Source of the DNA: Pseudomonas sp. SDI
GTDB lineage: Bacteria > Pseudomonadota > Gammaproteobacteria > Pseudomonadales > Pseudomonadaceae
Length of the DNA: 64,000 bases
Direction of reading: 5' to 3'
NCBI RefSeq assembly: GCF_003105155.1
Contig: NZ_QETK01000015.1
Location: 52,353-116,352 of the forward strand
The translations under genes and the position numbers were made by a program. Under the pieces are notes generated by a model, which saw only the letters and a program-made list of their open reading frames with translations, did not search any database and was not told the DNA's origin. This document shows positions 57,485-64,000 of this stretch, in pieces. The stretch's first letter is position 1; the number at the start of each line of letters is the position of its first letter.

Positions 57485-59917
57485 GTGCTCAACCCGTGGC
57501 CCCATGCCCTTTCCGTTGCCGCTGCACTGGTAACCCTGGCCAGCCCTGCCCTGGCGCAGGCGCAAGACCTGACCTTCAATCTGCCGGCCGGCCCGCTGGC
57601 CAAGACCCTCAATGCGATTGCCAGCCAGAGCGGCCAGATCGTCTCGCTGGAGCCGGCGCTGGTGCAAGGCAAGCAGGCGCCCGCCGTGATCGGCCAGATG
57701 TCGCCGGCCCAGGCCATGGACCGCGCCCTGAGCGGCAGCGGCTTGCAACTGCGGATTACCGCACAGGGCAACTTCAGCATCGAGCCGGCCCCCGAGGCCG
57801 GCGCGGCGCTGCAACTGGAGGCCACCAGCATCGTCGACCACCGCCTCGATCCGACCACCGAGGGTAGCGGCTCGTACACTGCGCGGGCGGTGACCATCGG
57901 CAAGGGCGTGCACAGCCTCAAGGAAACCCCGCAGTCGGTGACGGTCATCACCCGGCAGATGCTCGACGACCAGAACCTGAACACCATCGAACAGGTCATG
58001 GAGAAGACCCCGGGCATTACCGTTTACGACTCGCCCATGGGCGGCAAGTATTTCTACTCCCGCGGTTTCCGCATGACTGGCCAGTACCAGTACGACGGTG
58101 TGCCGCTGGATATCGGCAGCAGCTATGTACAGGCCGACAGCTTCAATAGCGACATGGCGATCTACGACCGGGTTGAAGTGCTGCGCGGTGCGGCGGGGAT
58201 GATGAAGGGCGCCGGCGGCACCGCCGGTGGGGTGAATTTCGTGCGTAAGCGCGGCCAGGAAACCGCGCACACCCAACTGTCGCTGTCGGCCGGGCGCTGG
58301 GACAACTACCGTGGCCAGGTCGATACCGGCGGGCCGCTGAACGATGCCGGGACCTTGCGCGGTCGCGCCGTGGTGACCCAGCAGAGCCGGCAGTATTTCT
58401 ATGACGTGGCCGAGCGTAAGGACCAGATCTACTACGGCGCCCTCGACCTGGACCTGAGCGACGCCACTACCCTGGGCATCGGCATGGCCTATGAAGACGT
58501 CGACGCCACCCCATGCTGGGGCGGCCTGCCACGCTACGCCGATGGCAGCGATCTCAAACTCAAGCGCTCGACCTGCCTGAACACCGCCTGGAACAACCAG
58601 CGCAGTAAACGCAGCACCTATTTCGGCGACCTCAAGCATCAGCTCAACGATGACTGGGCCGTGAAGGTGGCCGGGGTCTATTCGAAAAATACCCAGGACA
58701 TGGAATACGCCTTCCCGAGCGGCGCCGTACCGCTGGGTGCCAGCCGTTCGAGCACCCTGATGCTCGGCAGCACCTATGACTACGAGCAGGTCGATTACGG
58801 CCTGGACGCCTACCTGGATGGCAAGTTCGACGCGCTGGGTCAGCAGCATGAGCTGACTGTCGGCGCCAACGCCAGCCGCTCGCACAAGGACGACTTCTAC
58901 GCCGTCGCCGCGCTGCAGCAACGCCAGGATGTGTTCAACCCCGACCATCACCTGCCGCAGCCGGACCCGAGCTACTACCTGGCCAACGCCAGTCGTGGCG
59001 GGCCGGTGGACATGCGCATCAAGCAGTATGGCGCCTACTCCATCGCCCGCCTGAAACTGGCCGACCCGCTGACCGTGGTACTGGGCAGCCGCGTGAGCTG
59101 GTACAAGTCCGACACCGACAGCGTCGCCTACTGGCGCGGCGAAGGTACACCGAACCCTTCGCAGTCGACCGAAACCGGGCAGGTCACACCATTCGCTGCG
59201 GTGCTGTTCGACCTCAACGACAACCTCACGGCGTACGCCAGCTACGCCGATATCTTCACGCCGCAGGGTGGCTACAAGAGCATCGATGGTGGCACCCTGA
59301 AACCGCTGATCGGCCAGAGTTATGAGCTGGGGATCAAGGGTGAGTGGTTCGAGGGTCGCCTCAACTCCGCGTTCACCCTGTTCCGCACGATTCAAAAGGA
59401 TGCCGCCCAGGACGCCCCGGCGTGCCCGGACAGCAGTTGCCAGCTGAACTCGGGCAAAGTTCGCGCCCAGGGCTTCGAAGCCGAAGTCAGCGGCGAGGTG
59501 ATCGACCGCCTGCAACTGCTGGCCGGCTACACCTACACCCAGACCAAGAAACTGGAGGATGCCGACGCCAGCCAGAATGGCGTCGACTACAACTCCTACG
59601 TGCCGCGTCACCTGTTGCGGGTGTGGGGCGACTACGCGCTCAGCGGTCCGCTGGAGCGCGTGAGCATCGGTGCCGGGGTGAATGCGCAGAGCAGCAACTA
59701 TCGAGTCTCGCCGCTGGGTGGCGATAACATCACCGAAGGCGGCTACGCGGTGTGGAACGCGCGTATCGGTTACCGCATCGACGACACCTGGTCGCTGGCG
59801 CTCAACGGCAACAACCTGTTCGACCGTCGCTACTACACCACGGTCGGTACCGAGGGCTTCGGCAACTTCTACGGCGAGCCGCGCAACATGACCCTGTCGG
59901 TGAAAGCCGACTTCTGA
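57485..59917 (+). CDS. TonB-dependent siderophore receptor with STN signalling domain
   Basis: An 810-residue outer-membrane receptor. A GTG start with an AGGAG site is likely. The signal peptide MLNPWPHALSVAAALV... is cleaved near AQA (residue ~24). The STN domain spans ~25-80 (LTFNLPAGPLAKTLNAIASQ). A plug domain (~130-250) has TPQSVTVITRQMLDDQN and the KGAGGTAGGVNFVRK region. The barrel ends in the expected terminal Phe. With its FecI and FecR neighbours it forms a surface-signalling system. The siderophore is not evident. Confidence 0.92.
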   Translation: MLNPWPHALSVAAALVTLASPALAQAQDLTFNLPAGPLAKTLNAIASQSGQIVSLEPALVQGKQAPAVIGQMSPAQAMDRALSGSGLQLRITAQGNFSIEPAPEAGAALQLEATSIVDHRLDPTTEGSGSYTARAVTIGKGVHSLKETPQSVTVITRQMLDDQNLNTIEQVMEKTPGITVYDSPMGGKYFYSRGFRMTGQYQYDGVPLDIGSSYVQADSFNSDMAIYDRVEVLRGAAGMMKGAGGTAGGVNFVRKRGQETAHTQLSLSAGRWDNYRGQVDTGGPLNDAGTLRGRAVVTQQSRQYFYDVAERKDQIYYGALDLDLSDATTLGIGMAYEDVDATPCWGGLPRYADGSDLKLKRSTCLNTAWNNQRSKRSTYFGDLKHQLNDDWAVKVAGVYSKNTQDMEYAFPSGAVPLGASRSSTLMLGSTYDYEQVDYGLDAYLDGKFDALGQQHELTVGANASRSHKDDFYAVAALQQRQDVFNPDHHLPQPDPSYYLANASRGGPVDMRIKQYGAYSIARLKLADPLTVVLGSRVSWYKSDTDSVAYWRGEGTPNPSQSTETGQVTPFAAVLFDLNDNLTAYASYADIFTPQGGYKSIDGGTLKPLIGQSYELGIKGEWFEGRLNSAFTLFRTIQKDAAQDAPACPDSSCQLNSGKVRAQGFEAEVSGEVIDRLQLLAGYTYTQTKKLEDADASQNGVDYNSYVPRHLLRVWGDYALSGPLERVSIGAGVNAQSSNYRVSPLGGDNITEGGYAVWNARIGYRIDDTWSLALNGNNLFDRRYYTTVGTEGFGNFYGEPRNMTLSVKADF

Positions 59918-59925
59918 TCAGGCGC

Positions 59926-60141
59926 TCAGTGCGGGCCTTTTTCCGCGGGTTTGCCACTGATCATCGGCAGCTCGAAGCCCCACTCACCATGCTGATACCA
60001 ATCCTCGCCGATCATTTCGGCGGGGTGCATGGTACGGTCGGCGCCGTTGCCGCAGGCCAGGGCCGTGGCCGCACAGTAGCAGTCGCAGCCCCAACAGATC
60101 CGCTCGGGGTGTTTCGGGTTGACGGGAAAAGGTTTGACCAT
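59926..60141 (-). CDS. DUF3079 domain-containing protein
   Basis: A 71-residue protein starting MVKPFPVNPKHPERICWGCD. Several Cys (CWGCDCYC, then C in LACGNG) suggest a small metal-binding domain as in DUF3079. The function is unknown. It is convergent with the receptor gene and lies 9 bp from its stop. A longer upstream open frame is not supported. Confidence 0.8.
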   Translation of the reverse strand: MVKPFPVNPKHPERICWGCDCYCAATALACGNGADRTMHPAEMIGEDWYQHGEWGFELPMISGKPAEKGPH

Positions 60142-60446
60142 CGCTGCGGGCTCCCTGCTCCAGGCTGGACGAAACCGTAACCTACTCCGCCAGCCCAGTG
60201 GCAACCTTGACCCCAATCAAACCTTTCCCGCACAGGCCAACCGCCCAAGTTCGAGCACTGGCCGGGCTCGGCGCCTGCGCTGACCGTGATGGGTCGGATT
60301 GCGTTTTGCACAAGGCCAGGAGGCAGGCACAAGGACGTTGATCGCCGTCAGGGAGGCTGACGCATAATCGGGATAGCGCAGATTTCCACTCGCTGTGTGC
60401 GGGGCAAACGCAGCATATGTGCTGGATGAACGAGAGGAATAAAAAA

Positions 60447-60521
60447 TGGCAGGGGCGGCTGGATTCGAACCAACGCATGGCAGGATCAAAACCTGCTGCC
60501 TTACCGCTTGGCGACGCCCCT
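60447..60521 (-). tRNA. tRNA-Gln (UUG anticodon)
   Basis: Read on the minus strand, a 75-nt tRNA with encoded CCA. The acceptor stem pairs AGGGGCG with CGCCCCT, the D arm is GCCAAGCGGTAAGGC, the anticodon loop TTTTGAT gives TTG, and the T arm is GTTGGTTCGAATCCAGC. The acceptor begins with an A-U pair. It stands alone, with no other tRNA next to it. Confidence 0.97.
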
Positions 60522-60732
60522 GTAGATGTTGCGACGAGTGCTGTGCACTCCTTTTGACGTTGCAACGTTGAACGCTGCAAGAGTGGGCGGAAATTTATCA
60601 ATTTTTGCGCCGTGTGGGAAGCCTTAAACCGAAAAAATCATTTTTAAAACAGCTATTTGCTGGTTCAGCCGAATAAAACCAGCGAGCTTGGGCCGCTAGT
60701 CAGCGGGTCTGCATTGCTGATTAAATGCGAAC
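60522..60732. other. intergenic region between tRNA-Gln and the MFS gene
   Basis: A ~211-bp region holding the tRNA promoter on the minus strand (not resolved precisely) and the upstream part of the MFS gene. No attachment-site duplication of the tRNA 3' end was seen. Confidence 0.4.
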
Positions 60733-61971
60733 ATGAAGTTTCAGGATGTTACAACGGCCATCATGAACGACTTGAGAAATGGATCTTTCTCCGCCCCCAG
60801 CGCCCTCCACACCAGTACCCGTCGGCGCACATTGATCGCCGGTTGCAGTGCCCATGCGGTGCATGACGGCCTAACCGACCTGATCTATGTGCTGCTGCCG
60901 TTGTGGCAACTGCAATTCGGCCTGAGCTACGCGCAAATCGGTCTGCTGCGCGGCGCCTACTCGGGGACGATGGCCGTGTTCCAACTGGTGGCGAGCCGAA
61001 TCGCCAAGCGCTGGGGTCGTGAACGGCTACTGATCGGCGGAACGGCACTCGCCGGCGGCGCTTACCTGCTCGTCGGGCAAGCCACTGGGCTATCGCTGCT
61101 GCTGATTGCGCTGATGCTTGGCGGCCTGGGCGCAAGCCCACAGCATCCGCTGGCTTCTTCGATCATTAGCGACTCACATGAGAATGGCGGCAAGGTGAAA
61201 GAGGCCCTGGCGCAATACAACTTCGCCGGCGACATCGGCAAGATGTTGATCCCAGGGCTGGTGGGCCTACTGCTCACGGTGATGACCTGGCAGGCCAGCG
61301 CCAGCCTGATGGGCCTGCTTGGCCTGCTGGCGGCCGGCGTGCTGTGGTGGCTGCTACCGACGCCGCTACCAGCGGCGCACACACCGCTCAAGGCTGGCAC
61401 CGCCGTTACCGGCAAAGGCTCCAAGAACGGCTTGCACGCGCTGCTGGCGACGGGCACGCTGGACAGCGCCGTACGCATGGGCTTTCTGACCTTTCTACCG
61501 TTCCTACTGACCAGCAAAGGCGCTGGCACCGCCGGCATCGGCCTGGCCCTTAGCCTGTTGTTTGTCGGCGGCGCCTTCGGCAAGTTGCTGTGCGGGTACC
61601 TGGGCGCACGCATCGGCATGATGAAAACCGTCTGGCTGACCGAGTCGGTCACCGCCCTGTCGATCGTGCTGGTGGTGTACTTGCCGCTGACTGCGATGAT
61701 GACGATGTTGCCGCTTCTGGGGCTGGCGCTGAACGGTACCTCCTCCGTGCTGTATGGGGTGGTGCCGGAGCTGGCCGCGCCCGGTAGACGAGAGCACGCC
61801 TTCGCGCTGTTCTACACCGGCACCATCGGCGGCGGTGCGTTGGCGCCGGTCGTGTTCGGCCAGCTCGGGGATGCCACTTCAATCCCCTTTGCACTGCTGA
61901 TCCTGGCAGCCACGCTACTGCTTACACTGCCACTGTCGTGGCAGGTGCAGCGCGGGCTGACACCTGCCTGA
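60733..61971 (+). CDS. MFS transporter, fosmidomycin-resistance (Fsr)-like
   Basis: A 412-residue permease with twelve predicted helices. The N-terminal charged extension (~35 residues) precedes the first helix. The Fsr-type opening HAVHDGLTDLIYVLLPLWQ and the GASPQHPLASSIIS motif resemble Fsr. The start MKFQDVTTAIMNDLRNG is possible but codons further in could also serve. Substrate assignment to fosmidomycin is by similarity only. Confidence 0.82.
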   Translation: MKFQDVTTAIMNDLRNGSFSAPSALHTSTRRRTLIAGCSAHAVHDGLTDLIYVLLPLWQLQFGLSYAQIGLLRGAYSGTMAVFQLVASRIAKRWGRERLLIGGTALAGGAYLLVGQATGLSLLLIALMLGGLGASPQHPLASSIISDSHENGGKVKEALAQYNFAGDIGKMLIPGLVGLLLTVMTWQASASLMGLLGLLAAGVLWWLLPTPLPAAHTPLKAGTAVTGKGSKNGLHALLATGTLDSAVRMGFLTFLPFLLTSKGAGTAGIGLALSLLFVGGAFGKLLCGYLGARIGMMKTVWLTESVTALSIVLVVYLPLTAMMTMLPLLGLALNGTSSVLYGVVPELAAPGRREHAFALFYTGTIGGGALAPVVFGQLGDATSIPFALLILAATLLLTLPLSWQVQRGLTPA

Positions 61972-62148
61972 CAGCGCAGCTCAATGCAGGTGTCGGTCGA
62001 TGGCTGCAGCGGGTAGGCCCAAAACCGGGCCAGCCGAGATGGATCTGAGTAGCCAGGCAAGTAAGTCATTACGCAGCAGGCTGCCAGAAATACGTATTGC
62101 CGGATGCTCCGGTAGAAGAATCAGCTTTGAAGGTATCGTTGACAACGT

Positions 62149-62715
62149 CTATTCCGTGCGCAAAGACAATGAATGCCGATACAAGGATCGCATGGCCTCG
62201 GTGATCGCCTCGATGGACGCGTTGTATTGCTCGACGCTCATACTGGCGACGTTGGCCTGATGTTCCTTCAGGCCATGAGTGGCGATGACAGCAAGCTCTT
62301 TCGACAAGCCTGCACCGATCCCGCTCCAGCCTGACAGGCGCACGCCGCGCATGTAACCGCTGCACCAGTCTTCAACCATCACCAAGGGCTGCATGGATGT
62401 CGGGCTGGCGACGAACAGCGGTTCGAACGCGTCGCAGGCCTCGAACAGGTCATTGGCCACACTGTTCATGTAGCGCATCAACAGTGCATAGAAGGCCTCT
62501 TCCTCGGCTTCCCGCTTGAGTTTCTGTGTACGACCGCCAATCACATGTAGCCAGTCGCTCGGGTCGATGAACTCGGCCGAACTGACCAGCGCCACAAAGA
62601 AGCCGTCAAGCTCGGACAGGGTCCGAATGGCCTTGTCGCTGCCATACTTGAACAGCAAGTCGTCGAGCCTAGTCATTTCCTTGTCGCTCAATGGGTGCAG
62701 AAATACGGTATCCAT
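62149..62715 (-). CDS. UPF0149 family protein (YecA/YgfB-like)
   Basis: A 188-residue soluble protein of the UPF0149 family, recognised by SELDGFFVALVSSAEFIDPSD near residues 38-58 and the EDWCSGYMRGVRLSGW motif. No C-terminal zinc-binding SEC-C domain as in YecA is visible. The start MDTVFLHPLSDKEMTRLDDL is the only ATG near the 5' end that retains the conserved region. The function is unknown. Confidence 0.82.
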   Translation of the reverse strand: MDTVFLHPLSDKEMTRLDDLLFKYGSDKAIRTLSELDGFFVALVSSAEFIDPSDWLHVIGGRTQKLKREAEEEAFYALLMRYMNSVANDLFEACDAFEPLFVASPTSMQPLVMVEDWCSGYMRGVRLSGWSGIGAGLSKELAVIATHGLKEHQANVASMSVEQYNASIEAITEAMRSLYRHSLSLRTE

Positions 62716-62814
62716 GGCGTCGTCCGGGTCGGCATCGTTTCACACACCTTAGCTCAAGCAGCCGCTCTGGCACGTGACATTTTCCGTATTGCCCAGTACC
62801 GGGCGCAGGCTCCT

Positions 62815-63699
62815 TCAGCGGGACGTGGCCGGGTGGCGACCGTAACCGAGCATGGGCCCATAGAGGTCGGTACGCCGTTCGGCCAGCATTGTGCTCTGAC
62901 GCCGCTGCCGGGCGCTGGTCAGGTCGATCTCGGCGTAGAGGATTACTTCGCTCTCCAGCCCGGCAATTTCAGCGATCGGCCAGCCATCGCTACTGGCGAT
63001 CAGCGAACTGCCTTGATAGCGCGTGCCGCGTTCGCTACCGATCCGGTTGGCGGCAGCGATGAAGACACTGTTTACGTGGGCGCTGGCAACAGTCAGATGA
63101 AAGGCCATGCTTTCATCGCCCGCGCCCTTCTGCGGGATCGGTGACCACTCCCAGCTATTCAGGCTGCAGATGATGTCGGCACCTTGCAGGGCCAGAAGGC
63201 GTGGGACTTCCGGAAACCAAAGGTCGGAGCACAACATCAAGCCGATACGGCCAAGCGGTGTTTCGAAAACCGGGTAGCCCAGATTGCCAGGAGAGAACCA
63301 GCACGTTTCCTCGCCGAGCAGATGGGTTTTGCGGTAGTGCCCCAGCAGTCCGTCCGGGCCGAAAAGCACGGCGCTGTTGTACAGCTTGAAGCCTTCACGC
63401 TCGGCAAAGCCAGCCACCAGGTAAACCTTATGCTCGTTGGCGAATGCCTCCCAGAGTCGCAGGCTCTGGCCATCGGCCAGGCTTTCGGCATGAGCGAAGG
63501 CTTCGCCACGGGTCTGAAAGGCCCGGCCGGTGTTGGCCAAGGCCGGCAATACCAGCAGCTTGGCCCCCTCATGGACGGCCTCTTCGGCAAGCTCGATGCC
63601 CTTGCACAGGTTGTCGTCGCGATGATCGATGCCTACTTGCGGGTCGAACTGAATGACGGCGATGCGCACTGGGCTGGCAGGAATTGTTTCTACAGACAT
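62815..63699 (-). CDS. nitrilase/carbon-nitrogen hydrolase family protein lacking the catalytic Glu
   Basis: A 294-residue member of the nitrilase superfamily. Lys124 in HYRKTHL and Cys157 in LMLCSDLWFPE are the expected catalytic residues. The catalytic Glu, usually in LPE, is replaced by Ala53 (LVLPALANTG), and the DNA codon is GCC. Activity may be lost, or another residue may take over. The start MSVETIPASPVRIAVIQFDP is the family start. No partner gene is adjacent. Confidence 0.85.
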   Translation of the reverse strand: MSVETIPASPVRIAVIQFDPQVGIDHRDDNLCKGIELAEEAVHEGAKLLVLPALANTGRAFQTRGEAFAHAESLADGQSLRLWEAFANEHKVYLVAGFAEREGFKLYNSAVLFGPDGLLGHYRKTHLLGEETCWFSPGNLGYPVFETPLGRIGLMLCSDLWFPEVPRLLALQGADIICSLNSWEWSPIPQKGAGDESMAFHLTVASAHVNSVFIAAANRIGSERGTRYQGSSLIASSDGWPIAEIAGLESEVILYAEIDLTSARQRRQSTMLAERRTDLYGPMLGYGRHPATSR

Positions 63700-63900
63700 G
63701 AGGTCTTCCTTCTTTTCCGTGTGAGAAGAACGTCAGTAGACCTATTTTCTTTGCGGGGTTGACAGTCAGGCATTTCCGCTCAGGTCGAGGGAAATTTCGC
63801 ATGGCGTAGTGGGAAGGTTCTTCTATGAAATGGCCTGATACATCGTCAAGCCAGCCCATACAGGGTAGGTACTCCCGCTCAGGCTTTTTCAGCCCATAAA
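63700..63900. other. intergenic region between the nitrilase gene and the rRNA operon
   Basis: About 201 bp without a supportable gene or regulatory element. An open frame here has no coding character. Confidence 0.35.
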
Positions 63901-63937
63901 AACAAAACCCCTACCTGCTTAGCAGATAGGGGTTTCG
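63901..63937 (-). terminator. rho-independent terminator of an rRNA operon
   Basis: On the minus strand, ACCCCTATCTGCTAAGCAGG and the rest of its stem close a hairpin, followed by a T-rich tail (TTTTGTTTTTATGG). It lies just beyond the 5S rRNA end. Confidence 0.92.
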
Positions 63938-63944
63938 GAATTTA

Positions 63945-64000
63945 ATCTTGACGATGACCTACTCTCACATGGGGAAACCCCACACTACCATCGGCGATGC
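63945..64000 (-). rRNA. rrf: 5S ribosomal RNA, 3' part
   Basis: The minus strand reads GCATCGCCGATGGTAGTGTG and then the 3' half of 5S rRNA, ending near GGTCATCGTCAAG. About 56 nt are inside the window and the rest lies beyond position 64000. A terminator follows. It marks the end of an rRNA operon transcribed toward the window. Confidence 0.95.

Noticed and set aside
57431..59611. A 726-codon minus-strand frame opposite the TonB receptor gene
   Set aside because: Antisense of a GC3-biased gene with an STN domain, plug and barrel signatures on the plus strand.
60447..60732. tRNA-Gln as a prophage or island integration site
   Set aside because: No integrase gene and no repeat of the tRNA 3' end nearby; the MFS gene beside it looks ordinary.

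Overview
The window is a high-GC chromosomal segment of a Pseudomonas, most likely from the P. putida/P. fluorescens side of the genus. The gene order is the main evidence: cobO-cobB-bluB-cobD-cobC, hda, purMN, mazG-relA-rlmD-cysM, gacS-ldhA, ttcA, dctA-phoQ-phoP-oprH and nrdA-nrdB. GTTCAG-type PhoP boxes, Pseudomonas-type REP elements and protein sequences such as DctA and GacS agree with this. Most of the segment is core genome. Names come from reading motifs and gene order; no database was searched.

Layout. 1-3.96 kb: late aerobic cobalamin synthesis operon on the minus strand, headed by a cobalamin riboswitch. 4.1-10.3 kb: a hypothetical gene, a decayed sorbosone-dehydrogenase-like pseudogene, an O-methyltransferase, two tandem NlpC/P60 lipoproteins, hda, an AI-2E-type permease and a DUF2066 protein. 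10.6-13.1 kb: purM-purN plus a DUF3108 protein. 13.3-19.4 kb: DUF2058, mazG, relA, rlmD and cysM on the minus strand. 19.5-25.6 kb: a PirRS-like two-component pair, the hybrid kinase gacS and ldhA. 25.6-33.5 kb: small housekeeping, redox and repair genes (META lipoprotein, TlpA-like, arsC, wrbA, DUF2069, a 3-methyladenine glycosylase, ttcA, Yip1, sprT, an AraC regulator, an EamA permease). 33.6-42.4 kb: dctA with a sigma-54 promoter, phoQ-phoP-oprH with four phased PhoP half-sites, a dienelactone hydrolase, a phosphopantetheinyl transferase, a short FhuF-like protein and an RstAB-like pair. 42.4-48.1 kb: class Ia ribonucleotide reductase genes nrdA and nrdB, each behind its own pair of putative NrdR boxes spaced 31 or 32 bp, with a perfect DnaA box before nrdA and a 42-residue ORF between the two genes.

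48.1-50.3 kb is the clearest accessory stretch: a BRO-N remnant and an AT-rich orphan PD-(D/E)XK protein of the HsdR N-terminal type. 50.3-54.1 kb holds an amidase, a P-loop kinase overlapping a Nudix hydrolase, and a DUF1413 gene followed by a small partner. 54.1-60.1 kb holds a MAPEG/DUF2834 pair divergent from an XRE regulator, then a FecI-FecR-TonB-receptor iron signalling cluster with a putative Fur box. The end carries tRNA-Gln(UUG), an MFS transporter, a UPF0149 protein, a nitrilase-family protein that lacks its catalytic glutamate, and the 3' end of a 5S rRNA with its terminator.

Functional themes are envelope and nutrient sensing (four sensor kinases: PirS-like, GacS, PhoQ, RstB-like), iron uptake (FecIR-receptor, FhuF-like protein, PPTase) and nucleotide metabolism (PurMN, NrdAB, MazG, RelA). 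No CRISPR array, integrase, transposase or complete defence operon was found. The least explained items are the orphan HsdR-N nuclease, the DUF1413 pair, the nitrilase homolog without its Glu, and the two long nrd leaders.
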